From NCBI GenBank assembly GCA_002688355.1, contig NZCT01000032.1, positions 1-33,189 on the forward strand: DNA of 33,189 bases, written 5' to 3'. Positions 15,333 through 22,053 of the stretch are shown here, one piece after another. The notes under the pieces are model-generated. The model did not search any database. It worked only from the letters and a program-made list of their open reading frames with translations, and was not told the DNA's origin. Position 1 is the first letter of the stretch, and every line of letters starts with the position of its first letter. This DNA is from an archaeon (GTDB taxonomy: Archaea; Nanobdellota; Nanobdellia; SCGC-AAA011-G17; GW2011-AR20). The position numbers and the translations under genes are program-made.

Positions 15333-16120
15333 TTTTTTATTGTGAATTCTCTTGCTACAAAATCTTCGATTGGAGTTGTGTCAAATATATCTATTAAATA
15401 CCCCTTACCATTGTCTTCATAATTAGGAAGTGCAACAACCAAAGGATCAACATATTTATTGGGCTGGTTCCAACGATTTACCTCTGAGATAATATAAATA
15501 TGATCAGAATTAGTACGATCAAAAACATAATTTGATAAATGAATTTTTTTTCTAGTTGATTGAGGTATAATTGATTTAAAATCTGTTACGATTCCAGGTC
15601 TATAATGTCCATTATCTGTGTATAAATCTATTTCGAGATAATCAACGTCCTTCTGAATCATTTTGTCATCCATAGGAATAATACTTTTAGTTATTGAAGA
15701 TGTAATAAAATTAGCAGTTAATTCTTTATTCCTGGTAAGATCATACGGATCTTGAATATAAACATGGATTTCATCACGCTTGTAAAAATCATAATGTATT
15801 CCAATGTTACATTTTGAACTTGATAATGAATAGATTGCAAATTGAGGTATTTCTATTATCATAGGATTTTCCCCATGTTTTGTTCCAATAATTTTTTGCG
15901 AAGGATGTCTCATTTCTAAAAACGATAGATCTATCATTGGAAAAAATTTATCAATTTGATTACGTATTTCATTACATAAATCATCATAAGTAGATTTTTC
16001 TATTCCAAATTCTTTTGTAGGGACCTCTTTAAAAACTGTAGTGATATCATGCACTGGTTCACCGACATAACTTTCTAAGTTATATTTCTCTATTAAATTT
16101 TCTTTAGTTTCATTTGTCAT
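15329..16120 (-). CDS. Unknown 263-aa protein, second gene of receiver operon
   Basis: No family recognised. The protein is soluble, mixed alpha/beta and rich in acidic and aromatic residues. Features include an N-terminal helix, IIGTKHGENPMIIEIP, CNIGIHYDFYKRDEIHVYI and VDYLEIDLYTDNGHYRPG, with several His and Asp residues that could be a metal or nucleotide site, but no known motif. The SD-like AAGGAT lies a few nt before the ATG at 16120. It follows the receiver gene by 25 bp and is coupled to the 173-aa gene by a 4-bp overlap, so the three form an operon. Confidence 0.6.
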   Translation of the reverse strand: MTNETKENLIEKYNLESYVGEPVHDITTVFKEVPTKEFGIEKSTYDDLCNEIRNQIDKFFPMIDLSFLEMRHPSQKIIGTKHGENPMIIEIPQFAIYSLSSSKCNIGIHYDFYKRDEIHVYIQDPYDLTRNKELTANFITSSITKSIIPMDDKMIQKDVDYLEIDLYTDNGHYRPGIVTDFKSIIPQSTRKKIHLSNYVFDRTNSDHIYIISEVNRWNQPNKYVDPLVVALPNYEDNGKGYLIDIFDTTPIEDFVAREFTIKK

Positions 16121-16145
16121 TTTATCCTTATATTTTTTAAAACAC

Positions 16146-16832
16146 TTATTCTGCTACAGGCTGTCTAACATGTTTTAGGTTTGAATCATCAAGCAGTATC
16201 TCTAAAACACTTACCCAATTTTTAGCATGTACTGGATTTCTATAGGATCCATAATTTCCTCTCTCAATTTCTGTTACATACTTATTATCTCTTTTCTCTT
16301 CAGAAAGATCATAATAATCAGATCCAAAACTTCCATCCTTACGAAGACATAAACTTTTTATGTCGTCATCATCAAACATCATAAACCTAGATCCATTTAG
16401 ATTGAATAAAGGTCTTGATCTTCTAGTATATCCTTCTTCATCTTTTGCTTCCGAATAAGAATGAAACATATCAAATACAGCAGCATCTGGACTATCATGA
16501 TGATTCATACTAGTAAGAATTGCAATATTTGGAACTTCTATTCTTGATGCGAATAATGCTAATGGATACCCTGCAGTAGTTATATTATCTAATCCACTAT
16601 TACAAGGAGATCTTTTTCCATGTCCACCGATAGGCATCATTAAATCTGTTAGAACAGCAAAATAATCGCTTTTAAACCCTTCTTCAGGACTTGTAAAAGG
16701 ATTTACACCAAGAATTTCTACACCTTCAGAAAAATCACTTGCAGTGTTTACTTGATATCCTTTATCTGATAATAAAGATGCAGATTGTCTATTTATTTCC
16801 ATATCATCAACAACTAATATTTTTTTATTCAT
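16146..16832 (-). CDS. Response-regulator receiver-like protein
   Basis: The ~228-aa protein begins MNKKILVVDDMEINRQSA, the receiver (REC) start with acidic pair D9-D10. The expected phospho-acceptor Asp follows at LTDLMMP (D63), and AILTSMNHHD (about 104-113) provides the switch Ser/Thr. A long insert sits between strands 2 and 3 (about 43-55). After the acceptor Asp comes a Gly/His/Pro-rich segment (PIGGHGKRSP), and the C-terminal ~100 residues match no output domain. The conserved Lys is not obvious. No histidine kinase is in the window. GGAGG lies 8 nt before the ATG at 16832, favouring it over the in-frame TTG at 16847. First gene of a three-gene operon. Confidence 0.7.
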   Translation of the reverse strand: MNKKILVVDDMEINRQSASLLSDKGYQVNTASDFSEGVEILGVNPFTSPEEGFKSDYFAVLTDLMMPIGGHGKRSPCNSGLDNITTAGYPLALFASRIEVPNIAILTSMNHHDSPDAAVFDMFHSYSEAKDEEGYTRRSRPLFNLNGSRFMMFDDDDIKSLCLRKDGSFGSDYYDLSEEKRDNKYVTEIERGNYGSYRNPVHAKNWVSVLEILLDDSNLKHVRQPVAE

Positions 16833-16902
16833 TTTTGTTTCCTCCAAAGTTTAATTATAATCTAATAGAAACACGGTCTTTAAAATAAATTTCTGATAAA
16901 AT

Positions 16903-16918
16903 TATTCCTATAGGAATA
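16903..16918. promoter_or_regulatory. Perfect 16-bp palindrome over HTH-CBS promoter
   Basis: TATTCCTATAGGAATA is its own reverse complement and runs directly into the TATA-like ATTTATAT (16917-16924). It covers the BRE position of the HTH-CBS promoter, a good place for a repressor. The gene's own XRE-type HTH is the obvious candidate. Confidence 0.6.
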
Positions 16919-16947
16919 TTTATATAGTGGAAAATTTAAAGAAAAAT

Positions 16948-17490
16948 ATGGTATTTGACATAACACAATTAAAAAAAATAAGAAAACAATTAGAATTAAC
17001 GCAACATCAATTTGCTAGTAAAGCTCAAATAAGTCAAAGTATGATAGCTAAGATAGAATCTAATAGACTAGATCCTACGTATTCTAAAGTTAAGAAAATA
17101 GAAGAAGCTTTAGATTTACTAACAAAAGAGCAAGAAAAAGAAGCCAAAGATATTATGAATAAAAGTATTATTTCTATAAGTCAAGATGAAAAAATATCTA
17201 ATATAATCAAGATTATGAATAAAAATGATATATCACAAGTACCTGTAATAAATAAAGATAAGATAATTGGATTAATTTCAGAAAGTTCTATATTAAATAA
17301 AGATTTAGATGAAGTAAAGAATTTAATTGCTAAAGATGTTATGGATAATTCTCCACCTATTATAGATAAAAATAGTAAAGTAGAAACTGTTAAACAATTA
17401 TTACAATATTATCCTTTAGTTTTAATTGAAGATAAAGGAAATTTAAAGGGTTTAATAACAAAAGCTGATTTGATTAAGAGTTTAGTTTAG
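16948..17490 (+). CDS. XRE-type HTH with CBS-domain pair
   Basis: The 180-aa protein starts MVFDITQLKKIRKQLELTQ and contains an XRE HTH (about residues 6-58, LTQHQFASKAQISQSMIAKIE). Two CBS repeats follow (about 70-120 and 125-180, VPVINKDKIIGLISE and KGLITKADLIK). Archaeal HTH-CBS proteins are regulators thought to sense adenine nucleotides through the CBS pair. A GTG at 16927 is in frame, but it would lie only about 3 bp past the TATA-like box (16917-16924), so the ATG at 16948, about 25 bp downstream, is preferred. Its last 39 nt are duplicated at 21075-21113. Confidence 0.88.
   Translation: MVFDITQLKKIRKQLELTQHQFASKAQISQSMIAKIESNRLDPTYSKVKKIEEALDLLTKEQEKEAKDIMNKSIISISQDEKISNIIKIMNKNDISQVPVINKDKIIGLISESSILNKDLDEVKNLIAKDVMDNSPPIIDKNSKVETVKQLLQYYPLVLIEDKGNLKGLITKADLIKSLV
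17452..17490 (+). repeat. Repeat A: 3' end of HTH-CBS gene (39 bp)
   Basis: Identical to 21075-21113, in the same orientation. It encodes the last 12 residues (LITKADLIKSLV) and the TAG stop. Confidence 0.95.
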
Positions 17491-17549
17491 TATTCTATAG
17501 TGGTAAAAATAGATAAATTTATAAACATGAAATTTTTTATATTCTTAAA

Positions 17550-18239
17550 ATGGATAGTAGAGAATTAGTAACTAATGGAAGAGAATTTTACGATAAAGGA
17601 ATGTCCAAAGCATTAGCATATTTGCAAAGTGAAGGTTATACAGCTTTATTTATTCCTCAATTAGCAGACATAAGAATTGAATCTAATATTGATTCAAAGA
17701 TTTGGCAAAATGAATATGCTAGCACAAGTCTAGTAGTTACAGGAAGATATAAGGATGATGGAAAAGCGACTTCACCAGTTGAAACTCTTTTTGTTCATGT
17801 TCCACATTTTCTTTCTAATTCAAAGAATTTAATAAGAGCAATTAGAGATAGAAAAGCAAGAACAGAAGACATGTGGCCTAAACATAGGGGAGCAGTAAAA
17901 GTACCTCAAGAAGAATATGATAGATTAAGAGGTATGGTAAATGATGAAAATATCTTTGTTGTTAATCATAGAACCTTAGTGGAAAATAACTATGATTCTC
18001 TTCATATAGATGATGCTTTAGAACATCCTCAAACAATACCTTTCTTAGGTGGAGAAGAAAGAGCAATAAAATATCTTAAGAAATATTCAAATCTTTCAGA
18101 TAGGATAACTATTATGTATGGTGAAGATTTACCAGAAGAACCAATGGGACGTTTTTTATTTCTCGGGTCAAATAATAAAGTTGCATCTCTTAGTGCTATT
18201 AATTGCTTTTATAATCCTGGAAGATTTATTGGTGTATAG
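17550..18239 (+). CDS. Unknown 229-aa protein
   Basis: No family recognised. The protein is soluble, with an N-terminal helical part (NGREFYDKGMSKALAYLQSEGY) followed by beta-rich segments (ALFIPQLADIRIE, STSLVVTGRY, VETLFVHVPHFL). A middle section has MWPKHRGAVKVP, and the end reads MGRFLFLGSNNKVASLSAI. Trp, His and Pro content is higher than in neighbouring Lys/Ile-rich proteins, which fits an acquired gene. ATTTATAAAC about 28 bp before the ATG indicates a leaderless mRNA. It is the first gene of cassette 1 between repeats A and B and ends 33 bp from the convergent trmB-type gene. Confidence 0.65.
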   Translation: MDSRELVTNGREFYDKGMSKALAYLQSEGYTALFIPQLADIRIESNIDSKIWQNEYASTSLVVTGRYKDDGKATSPVETLFVHVPHFLSNSKNLIRAIRDRKARTEDMWPKHRGAVKVPQEEYDRLRGMVNDENIFVVNHRTLVENNYDSLHIDDALEHPQTIPFLGGEERAIKYLKKYSNLSDRITIMYGEDLPEEPMGRFLFLGSNNKVASLSAINCFYNPGRFIGV

Positions 18240-18272
18240 TTATAAAAATTCTCCAGATGATCTTATAGAAGA

Positions 18273-19013
18273 TTAACCAGATATTTTCCATAATTCATTA
18301 AAAAATTGATTGTATCTTAATGCAATATCTTGGCTTTCAATTGTAAAAGATAAAATTTTACTAGAAAAATATATTGTTGAGACTGAATCTTTTGTTATTA
18401 CTAAATATGCAGGAGAAACTGAATTTGATCTCTTTGTAAAAGTTATTTTTTTCTTTTTGCTTTCACTCCACCATTTATCATCCCAAGAAACAGCATCTTT
18501 GTTTGTTATTATTTTACAAATAGAATTTTTTTTAACTCTTCTTTTTTGCCAATCTTTTAAATAACCTCCTGCTTCTTCTCCTATTTTCTTTGGTGAGCCA
18601 AGAATTAAAACATTATCATTTTTGTTTAATTTAGAAAGTATTTTTTCTAGAATTGTTTTCATTCCTTTTATACCTTCAAAAGAATTTAACATATTAGTAG
18701 GTGTGGAAATATTTTTTCTAGATTTTAAAATCTTAATAACAACACCCATATCTTTTTCTATATTATTTAATTTATTTTTTTCATCATCTATTATTGCTGA
18801 TAAAGTAGAAGGTTCTGAAGGTGAAAAATACTGTTTCCCATTTTTATTTATTGAACTAACCAAACCTTTCTCAGATAACCTTTTCAGAATATCATATATT
18901 TTAGAATGAGAAACTCCGGAAATTTTTAAAATATTTCCTACAGAACTTTCTCCTATCTCTATTAATGCTTGATATACTTTTGATTCTCCTTCTGTTAATA
19001 ATGGTATTTTCAT
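18273..19013 (-). CDS. TrmB-family transcriptional regulator
   Basis: The 246-aa protein has a TrmB-type winged HTH (residues 5-65; LTEGESKVYQALIEIGESS, then HSKIYDILKRLSEKGLV). A coiled coil (75-100) and a C-terminal phospholipase-D-like ligand domain follow (VLILGSPKKIGEE, with WDDKWWSESKKK further on). Related archaeal regulators respond to sugars, but the full sugar-binding TrmB domain is not obvious here. A TATA-like TTTTAAAAATAA precedes the ATG by about 20 bp on this strand. The region shared with the divergent 125-residue-frame gene contains an inverted repeat, a likely operator. Confidence 0.82.
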   Translation of the reverse strand: MKIPLLTEGESKVYQALIEIGESSVGNILKISGVSHSKIYDILKRLSEKGLVSSINKNGKQYFSPSEPSTLSAIIDDEKNKLNNIEKDMGVVIKILKSRKNISTPTNMLNSFEGIKGMKTILEKILSKLNKNDNVLILGSPKKIGEEAGGYLKDWQKRRVKKNSICKIITNKDAVSWDDKWWSESKKKKITFTKRSNSVSPAYLVITKDSVSTIYFSSKILSFTIESQDIALRYNQFFNELWKISG

Positions 19014-19047
19014 ATAATAACAAGAATTTTTTTATTTTTAAAACTTT

Positions 19048-19063
19048 CCCTTATTAGTGAGGG
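19048..19063. promoter_or_regulatory. Inverted repeat between divergent trmB-type and unknown genes
   Basis: CCCTTA (19048-19053) and TGAGGG (19058-19063) form a 6-bp inverted repeat with one G-T pair around TTAG. It lies between the TATA-like box of the regulator (about 19033-19044, minus) and that of the rightward gene (about 19066-19077). GC-rich arms stand out in this AT-rich region. It is a likely operator of the TrmB-family protein. Confidence 0.5.
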
Positions 19064-19108
19064 GGTAATATTAATATAGAAACTAATTGTTTGAATAGTT
19101 ATAATAAA

Positions 19109-19468
19109 ATGAAATTAAGTCAACCTAAAAAAATTGGAAATATTTACAACATACATGAAGGATATAGTGGATTTCCTTCTGAGTACTCTAGTGAGCTAAA
19201 AAAACTCTATTTTGAGAAAGATATAAAATTAATAGATTTTAGAGATTATTTTATTTATTATTTATGGGGAAATGATTTTCATACACATGGAGAGAGTGAT
19301 ACTAAACTGGATATCACAACAGGGCAATATGAAATATATGAATTATTTGGAATAATAGATGAAAACCATGTATATTCCATGAGCGACAGGTTAGATAAAT
19401 GTGTAGAAGGGTACAACCCTTATGAGCATGTGCCAAAAGAAATATTAGATATTATAACAGAGAGTTGA
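19109..19468 (+). CDS. Unknown 119-aa protein
   Basis: No family recognised. Starting at ATG 19109 the protein begins MKLSQPKKIGNIYNIHEGYSG; an in-frame TTG at 19091 would add six residues but fits the TATA-like box at 19066-19077 less well. The sequence is rich in Tyr, His and Asp (for example YYLWGNDFHTHGESD) and has no membrane segment. The cluster of His and Asp could bind metal, but no known motif matches. It is divergent from the trmB-type regulator and therefore a plausible target of it. Confidence 0.6.
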   Translation: MKLSQPKKIGNIYNIHEGYSGFPSEYSSELKKLYFEKDIKLIDFRDYFIYYLWGNDFHTHGESDTKLDITTGQYEIYELFGIIDENHVYSMSDRLDKCVEGYNPYEHVPKEILDIITES

Positions 19469-19539
19469 ATAGATTTGTAACTATTTTTAAATGGTAACCT
19501 TTAAATAGCGTATGAGGACCATAATTATATAAATGAAAA

Positions 19540-20484
19540 ATGGTAAAAAAAAATAATCTGCCTATGCTTCGTCTTACTAGAGATGTTCCAATAGAAGGAC
19601 ACCATAGCTATATTAGAGAAAAATGTGAAAAAGAAGCTAAAAAATACCCTAGACGTAAACTTAACCAACAGAGATATCTAATTAAAAGTAATTGTAATGA
19701 AAGATTAGAGGATAATGATTTAGAAGAATTAGTAAACTTTTCTGTAATCTATGGAAGTTACAAACTTGGAATAAATAAAATCGGCCACATGGTCGACATT
19801 GGGTTAAGTCCAGATGAAATTATTAACATTTATATGACAAGATTTAATGAAAGAGTAGAAATAGCAAAAATATTCGGTCAAGATTATATAAAAGATTATA
19901 TAAAAATTTTTGATGAAAGGCAAAAAATGCCTGATTTATTTAGAATCATTGATATCCATTTCAAACCTTATTTTGGAAACTCTGGTTTATTACATATGCC
20001 TTTGCCAAATTATGATGCAATTTCTCAAAAGGAAATTGAATTGATAGAAGAAAATTTTTTAAGATTGATAGAATATGGATATGTTTCTCAAGATTATCTG
20101 CTAAATAAAAATTCATTAAATCGTTATGTAAAGGATTATTGTCTGTCATTGATAGATCAGAAAAAAATACCCGGATTAATTGAAATTTTAAGTAAAAAAA
20201 AGTTCATTCAAGAAAATAGCGATTATTATGAAATAACTAATGAAGGAATTCTTTTTTACGAAGAACAAAGAGAATTGAATCACAAATTAAACTATAAGAT
20301 ATTAGCAAATGAATTTGAAGCTCAGTTTAATGATCACTATAGCAATGAATTTGAAGTTCCTTTTAATGATTATTACTTTCGAGAGTTTGAATATGAAATT
20401 TTTTTTGAACAGGAATTTCTCCATCCAGCTTTGAATCTTATGATGTTTGAAATTGATGAAAGACAATTTTGTTTTGTTCAATAA
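19540..20484 (+). CDS. Unknown 314-aa protein with C-terminal acidic repeats
   Basis: No family recognised. The body (residues 1-240) is helical and charged. A short segment near 200-245 (IPGLIEILSKKKFIQENSDYYEITNEG) resembles a winged-helix wing, so a DNA-binding role is possible. Residues 257-292 contain tandem 12-residue repeats of the form NEFExxFNDxYx, two clear and a third degenerate, strongly acidic and aromatic. The tail is hydrophobic-acidic. The ATG at 19540 overlaps an out-of-frame ATG at 19533 that opens a 7-codon frame. Upstream, two TATA-like elements lie in an imperfect inverted repeat (19481-19508). Last gene of cassette 1; repeat B begins 4 nt after its stop. Confidence 0.65.
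   Translation: MVKKNNLPMLRLTRDVPIEGHHSYIREKCEKEAKKYPRRKLNQQRYLIKSNCNERLEDNDLEELVNFSVIYGSYKLGINKIGHMVDIGLSPDEIINIYMTRFNERVEIAKIFGQDYIKDYIKIFDERQKMPDLFRIIDIHFKPYFGNSGLLHMPLPNYDAISQKEIELIEENFLRLIEYGYVSQDYLLNKNSLNRYVKDYCLSLIDQKKIPGLIEILSKKKFIQENSDYYEITNEGILFYEEQRELNHKLNYKILANEFEAQFNDHYSNEFEVPFNDYYFREFEYEIFFEQEFLHPALNLMMFEIDERQFCFVQ
20308..20379 (+). repeat. Two tandem 36-bp coding repeats (12 aa each)
   Basis: Units 20308-20343 and 20344-20379 both read NEFExxFNDxYx. A third, degenerate unit (REFEYEIFFE) follows. They expand an acidic-aromatic segment near the C-terminus of the 314-aa protein. Confidence 0.8.
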
Positions 20485-20488
20485 GAAT

Positions 20489-20526
20489 TTAGAACAGTAA
20501 AAACATATATTTTTAAATAGATTAAA
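20489..20526 (+). repeat. Repeat B, first copy (38 bp)
   Basis: Identical to 22002-22039. Weaker similarity continues about 13 bp further (to about 20539), which in the second copy reaches the mscS ATG. Here no mscS sequence follows. Confidence 0.93.
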
Positions 20527-20595
20527 GTTCTAATAGTAATAATTAATTCTTAACTATTTAAATTTAAATAATCCTTGTATTTTGTTTCAAACGGA

Positions 20596-21000
20596 TTAAG
20601 AAGAATATTTACTACTTTCTTTTCCTAAAATCTCTACAATTCCTGAAATAATATTCCATGCTTTCTCATACTTAAAGTTTATATTCGGGTCTGGATTAGA
20701 AACATCTGCCAGAAATCTGTCCAAAACATCTTGTTTTTCATAATATTTGGCAGATGATAATGCTGGATTTTGATAATGTCTAATTTTAACTGATTCTCTG
20801 TTTATTACATCTACTTTTGCCCAATCAAAATCTTCTAATATTCTTCTAACAATACTAAACTCATTTTTCTTTAAATATTTTTTTTGCACATCTTCAGAAT
20901 AAACAACAGGCCCAGCTCCATAACTATCTAAAGTTTCTACCTTCTGTGAATATAGAACATACCTGGATTCTTCATCTAACCTTAGTGCACTAATTGCCAT
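20596..21000 (-). CDS. Unknown 134-aa protein
   Basis: No family recognised. A soluble alpha/beta protein starting MAISALRLDEESRYVLYSQ, with VRRILEDFDWAKVDVINRESVKIRHYQ in the middle and an amphipathic C-terminal helix (AWNIISGIVEILGKESS). GTTTATAAATA on this strand lies roughly 30 bp before the ATG. It sits alone between the first repeat B and the second repeat A, that is, between the two cassettes. Confidence 0.6.
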   Translation of the reverse strand: MAISALRLDEESRYVLYSQKVETLDSYGAGPVVYSEDVQKKYLKKNEFSIVRRILEDFDWAKVDVINRESVKIRHYQNPALSSAKYYEKQDVLDRFLADVSNPDPNINFKYEKAWNIISGIVEILGKESSKYSS

Positions 21001-21074
21001 TTTATAAAATATAAATTGAATCTTTATTTATAAACTTTTCTATTTTAACCACTTTTGAATAATAATTAATTGGA

Positions 21075-21113
21075 TTAATAACAAAAGCTGATTTGATTAA
21101 GAGTTTAGTTTAG
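21075..21113 (+). repeat. Repeat A', second copy (39 bp)
   Basis: Identical to the last 39 nt of the HTH-CBS gene (17452-17490), including its TAG stop at 21111-21113. Just upstream the frame still reads LIG before LITKADL, as a CBS domain would, and then meets a stop at 21063-21065. It appears to be the end of a second HTH-CBS allele. The stop overlaps that of the convergent kinase gene. Confidence 0.93.
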
Positions 21114-21646
21114 CCCAATAAAGAATTAACAATATTGTCTATTTGTTTTATAACATTTTTATCTGTATTTATAGTATAATCAATTTTTTTTATTGGTTTC
21201 CAATTTGATTTCATATTTTTATAAACTTTATATCTTGATTTTTGATCACCAACCATGCGATGAGATTCATGAGGGTTATTAAAAATTCTACCTTTTACTG
21301 CTTTTTCTGAGCATTTTAGTTCTATTATTATTAATTTAGTGTTTTTTAAAGAATAAAATAATTTTCTAGTTTCGACAATATCAAAACATGTATCTAAAAT
21401 AATATAATCATATTTTTTAAGTTCTTTTTTTATTGCATTAACTTTAGCTTTATGAAATATAATTCTCTTTTTCTTTTGTTCTTTTAAAGATAGGTTAGGA
21501 AAATCAAATTTATTTTTTTCAGAATATTTCTTTGCAAACAAATCAGAATCAAAGTATAATGAATTTTTTAGCTTATTCTTTAATAATCTGGCTGTGTAAC
21601 TTTTTCCAACTGCTGGTAAGCCTGCTAGAATAATTAAACTATTCAT
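21110..21646 (-). CDS. P-loop kinase (AAA_33/zeta-toxin-like)
   Basis: The 178-aa protein has Walker A GLPAVGKSYTA (G9, G14, K15, S16), an acidic loop YFDSDLFAKKY, YDYIILDTCFD (Walker B-like, about residues 79-89) and a lid-like RIFNNPHESHR (about 120-130). This is the AAA_33 small P-loop kinase pattern shared with gluconate kinases, polynucleotide kinases and zeta toxins. The substrate is unknown, and no antitoxin-like partner overlaps it. Its stop overlaps the TAG of repeat A', so the gene was apparently arranged tail to tail with an HTH-CBS gene. First gene of cassette 2. Confidence 0.75.
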   Translation of the reverse strand: MNSLIILAGLPAVGKSYTARLLKNKLKNSLYFDSDLFAKKYSEKNKFDFPNLSLKEQKKKRIIFHKAKVNAIKKELKKYDYIILDTCFDIVETRKLFYSLKNTKLIIIELKCSEKAVKGRIFNNPHESHRMVGDQKSRYKVYKNMKSNWKPIKKIDYTINTDKNVIKQIDNIVNSLLG

Positions 21647-21751
21647 GGAAGTAAAATAATTAATATATTGATAAAACTATCTAATTATTTTAAAGAGCAA
21701 AAACATTATAAGTTTATATATTCCATAACAAATCATCTAAGGAAAATATAA

Positions 21752-22033
21752 ATGTCAATAACTTATAATGATTGGAAAGAAGAAGAAAGAATTAGACTCG
21801 AAGAAATAGTTGAAAATTCTGAAAATCATTCTAGATATTTTCATACTTTACTTGGTGATGAACCTTGGAAAGTAAAAGAACATATGCAATCTCGTAATTA
21901 TTTTAGAATGCTTGCTTCTAGTACAAGAAGAGATCTTAAAAAACTGGATGCTGATAAAAAATATCTTTCTTATTTATTTTTCGGAAAATTATTTGATTAT
22001 ATTAGAACAGTAAAAACATATATTTTTAAATAG
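21752..22033 (+). CDS. Unknown 93-aa helical protein
   Basis: No family recognised. The sequence is soluble and mostly helical, starting MSITYNDWKEEERIRLEEIV, with RRDLKKLDADKKYLSYLFFGKLFDY near the end split by short turns. Its last 10 codons (RTVKTYIFK and the stop) lie in repeat B and recur at 20489. AAGGAAA precedes the ATG by about 8 nt, and a TATA-like TTTATATT lies about 35 bp upstream. The mscS gene starts 20 bp after the stop. Confidence 0.55.
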   Translation: MSITYNDWKEEERIRLEEIVENSENHSRYFHTLLGDEPWKVKEHMQSRNYFRMLASSTRRDLKKLDADKKYLSYLFFGKLFDYIRTVKTYIFK

Positions 22034-22039
22034 ATTAAA
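22002..22039 (+). repeat. Repeat B', second copy (38 bp)
   Basis: Contains the last 32 nt of the 93-aa gene plus 6 nt and a TATA-like TTTTTAAATAG that may also serve mscS. Identical to 20489-20526. Confidence 0.95.
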
Positions 22040-22053
22040 TTCTTAGTGGTAAC

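Noticed and set aside
17491-21113. Integrated mobile element with 39-bp att sites in the HTH-CBS gene
   Set aside because: The direct repeat of a gene 3' end looks like attL/attR, but there is no integrase or phage gene between the copies, and the interleaved second repeat (B) does not fit one insertion. It remains possible for a decayed element.
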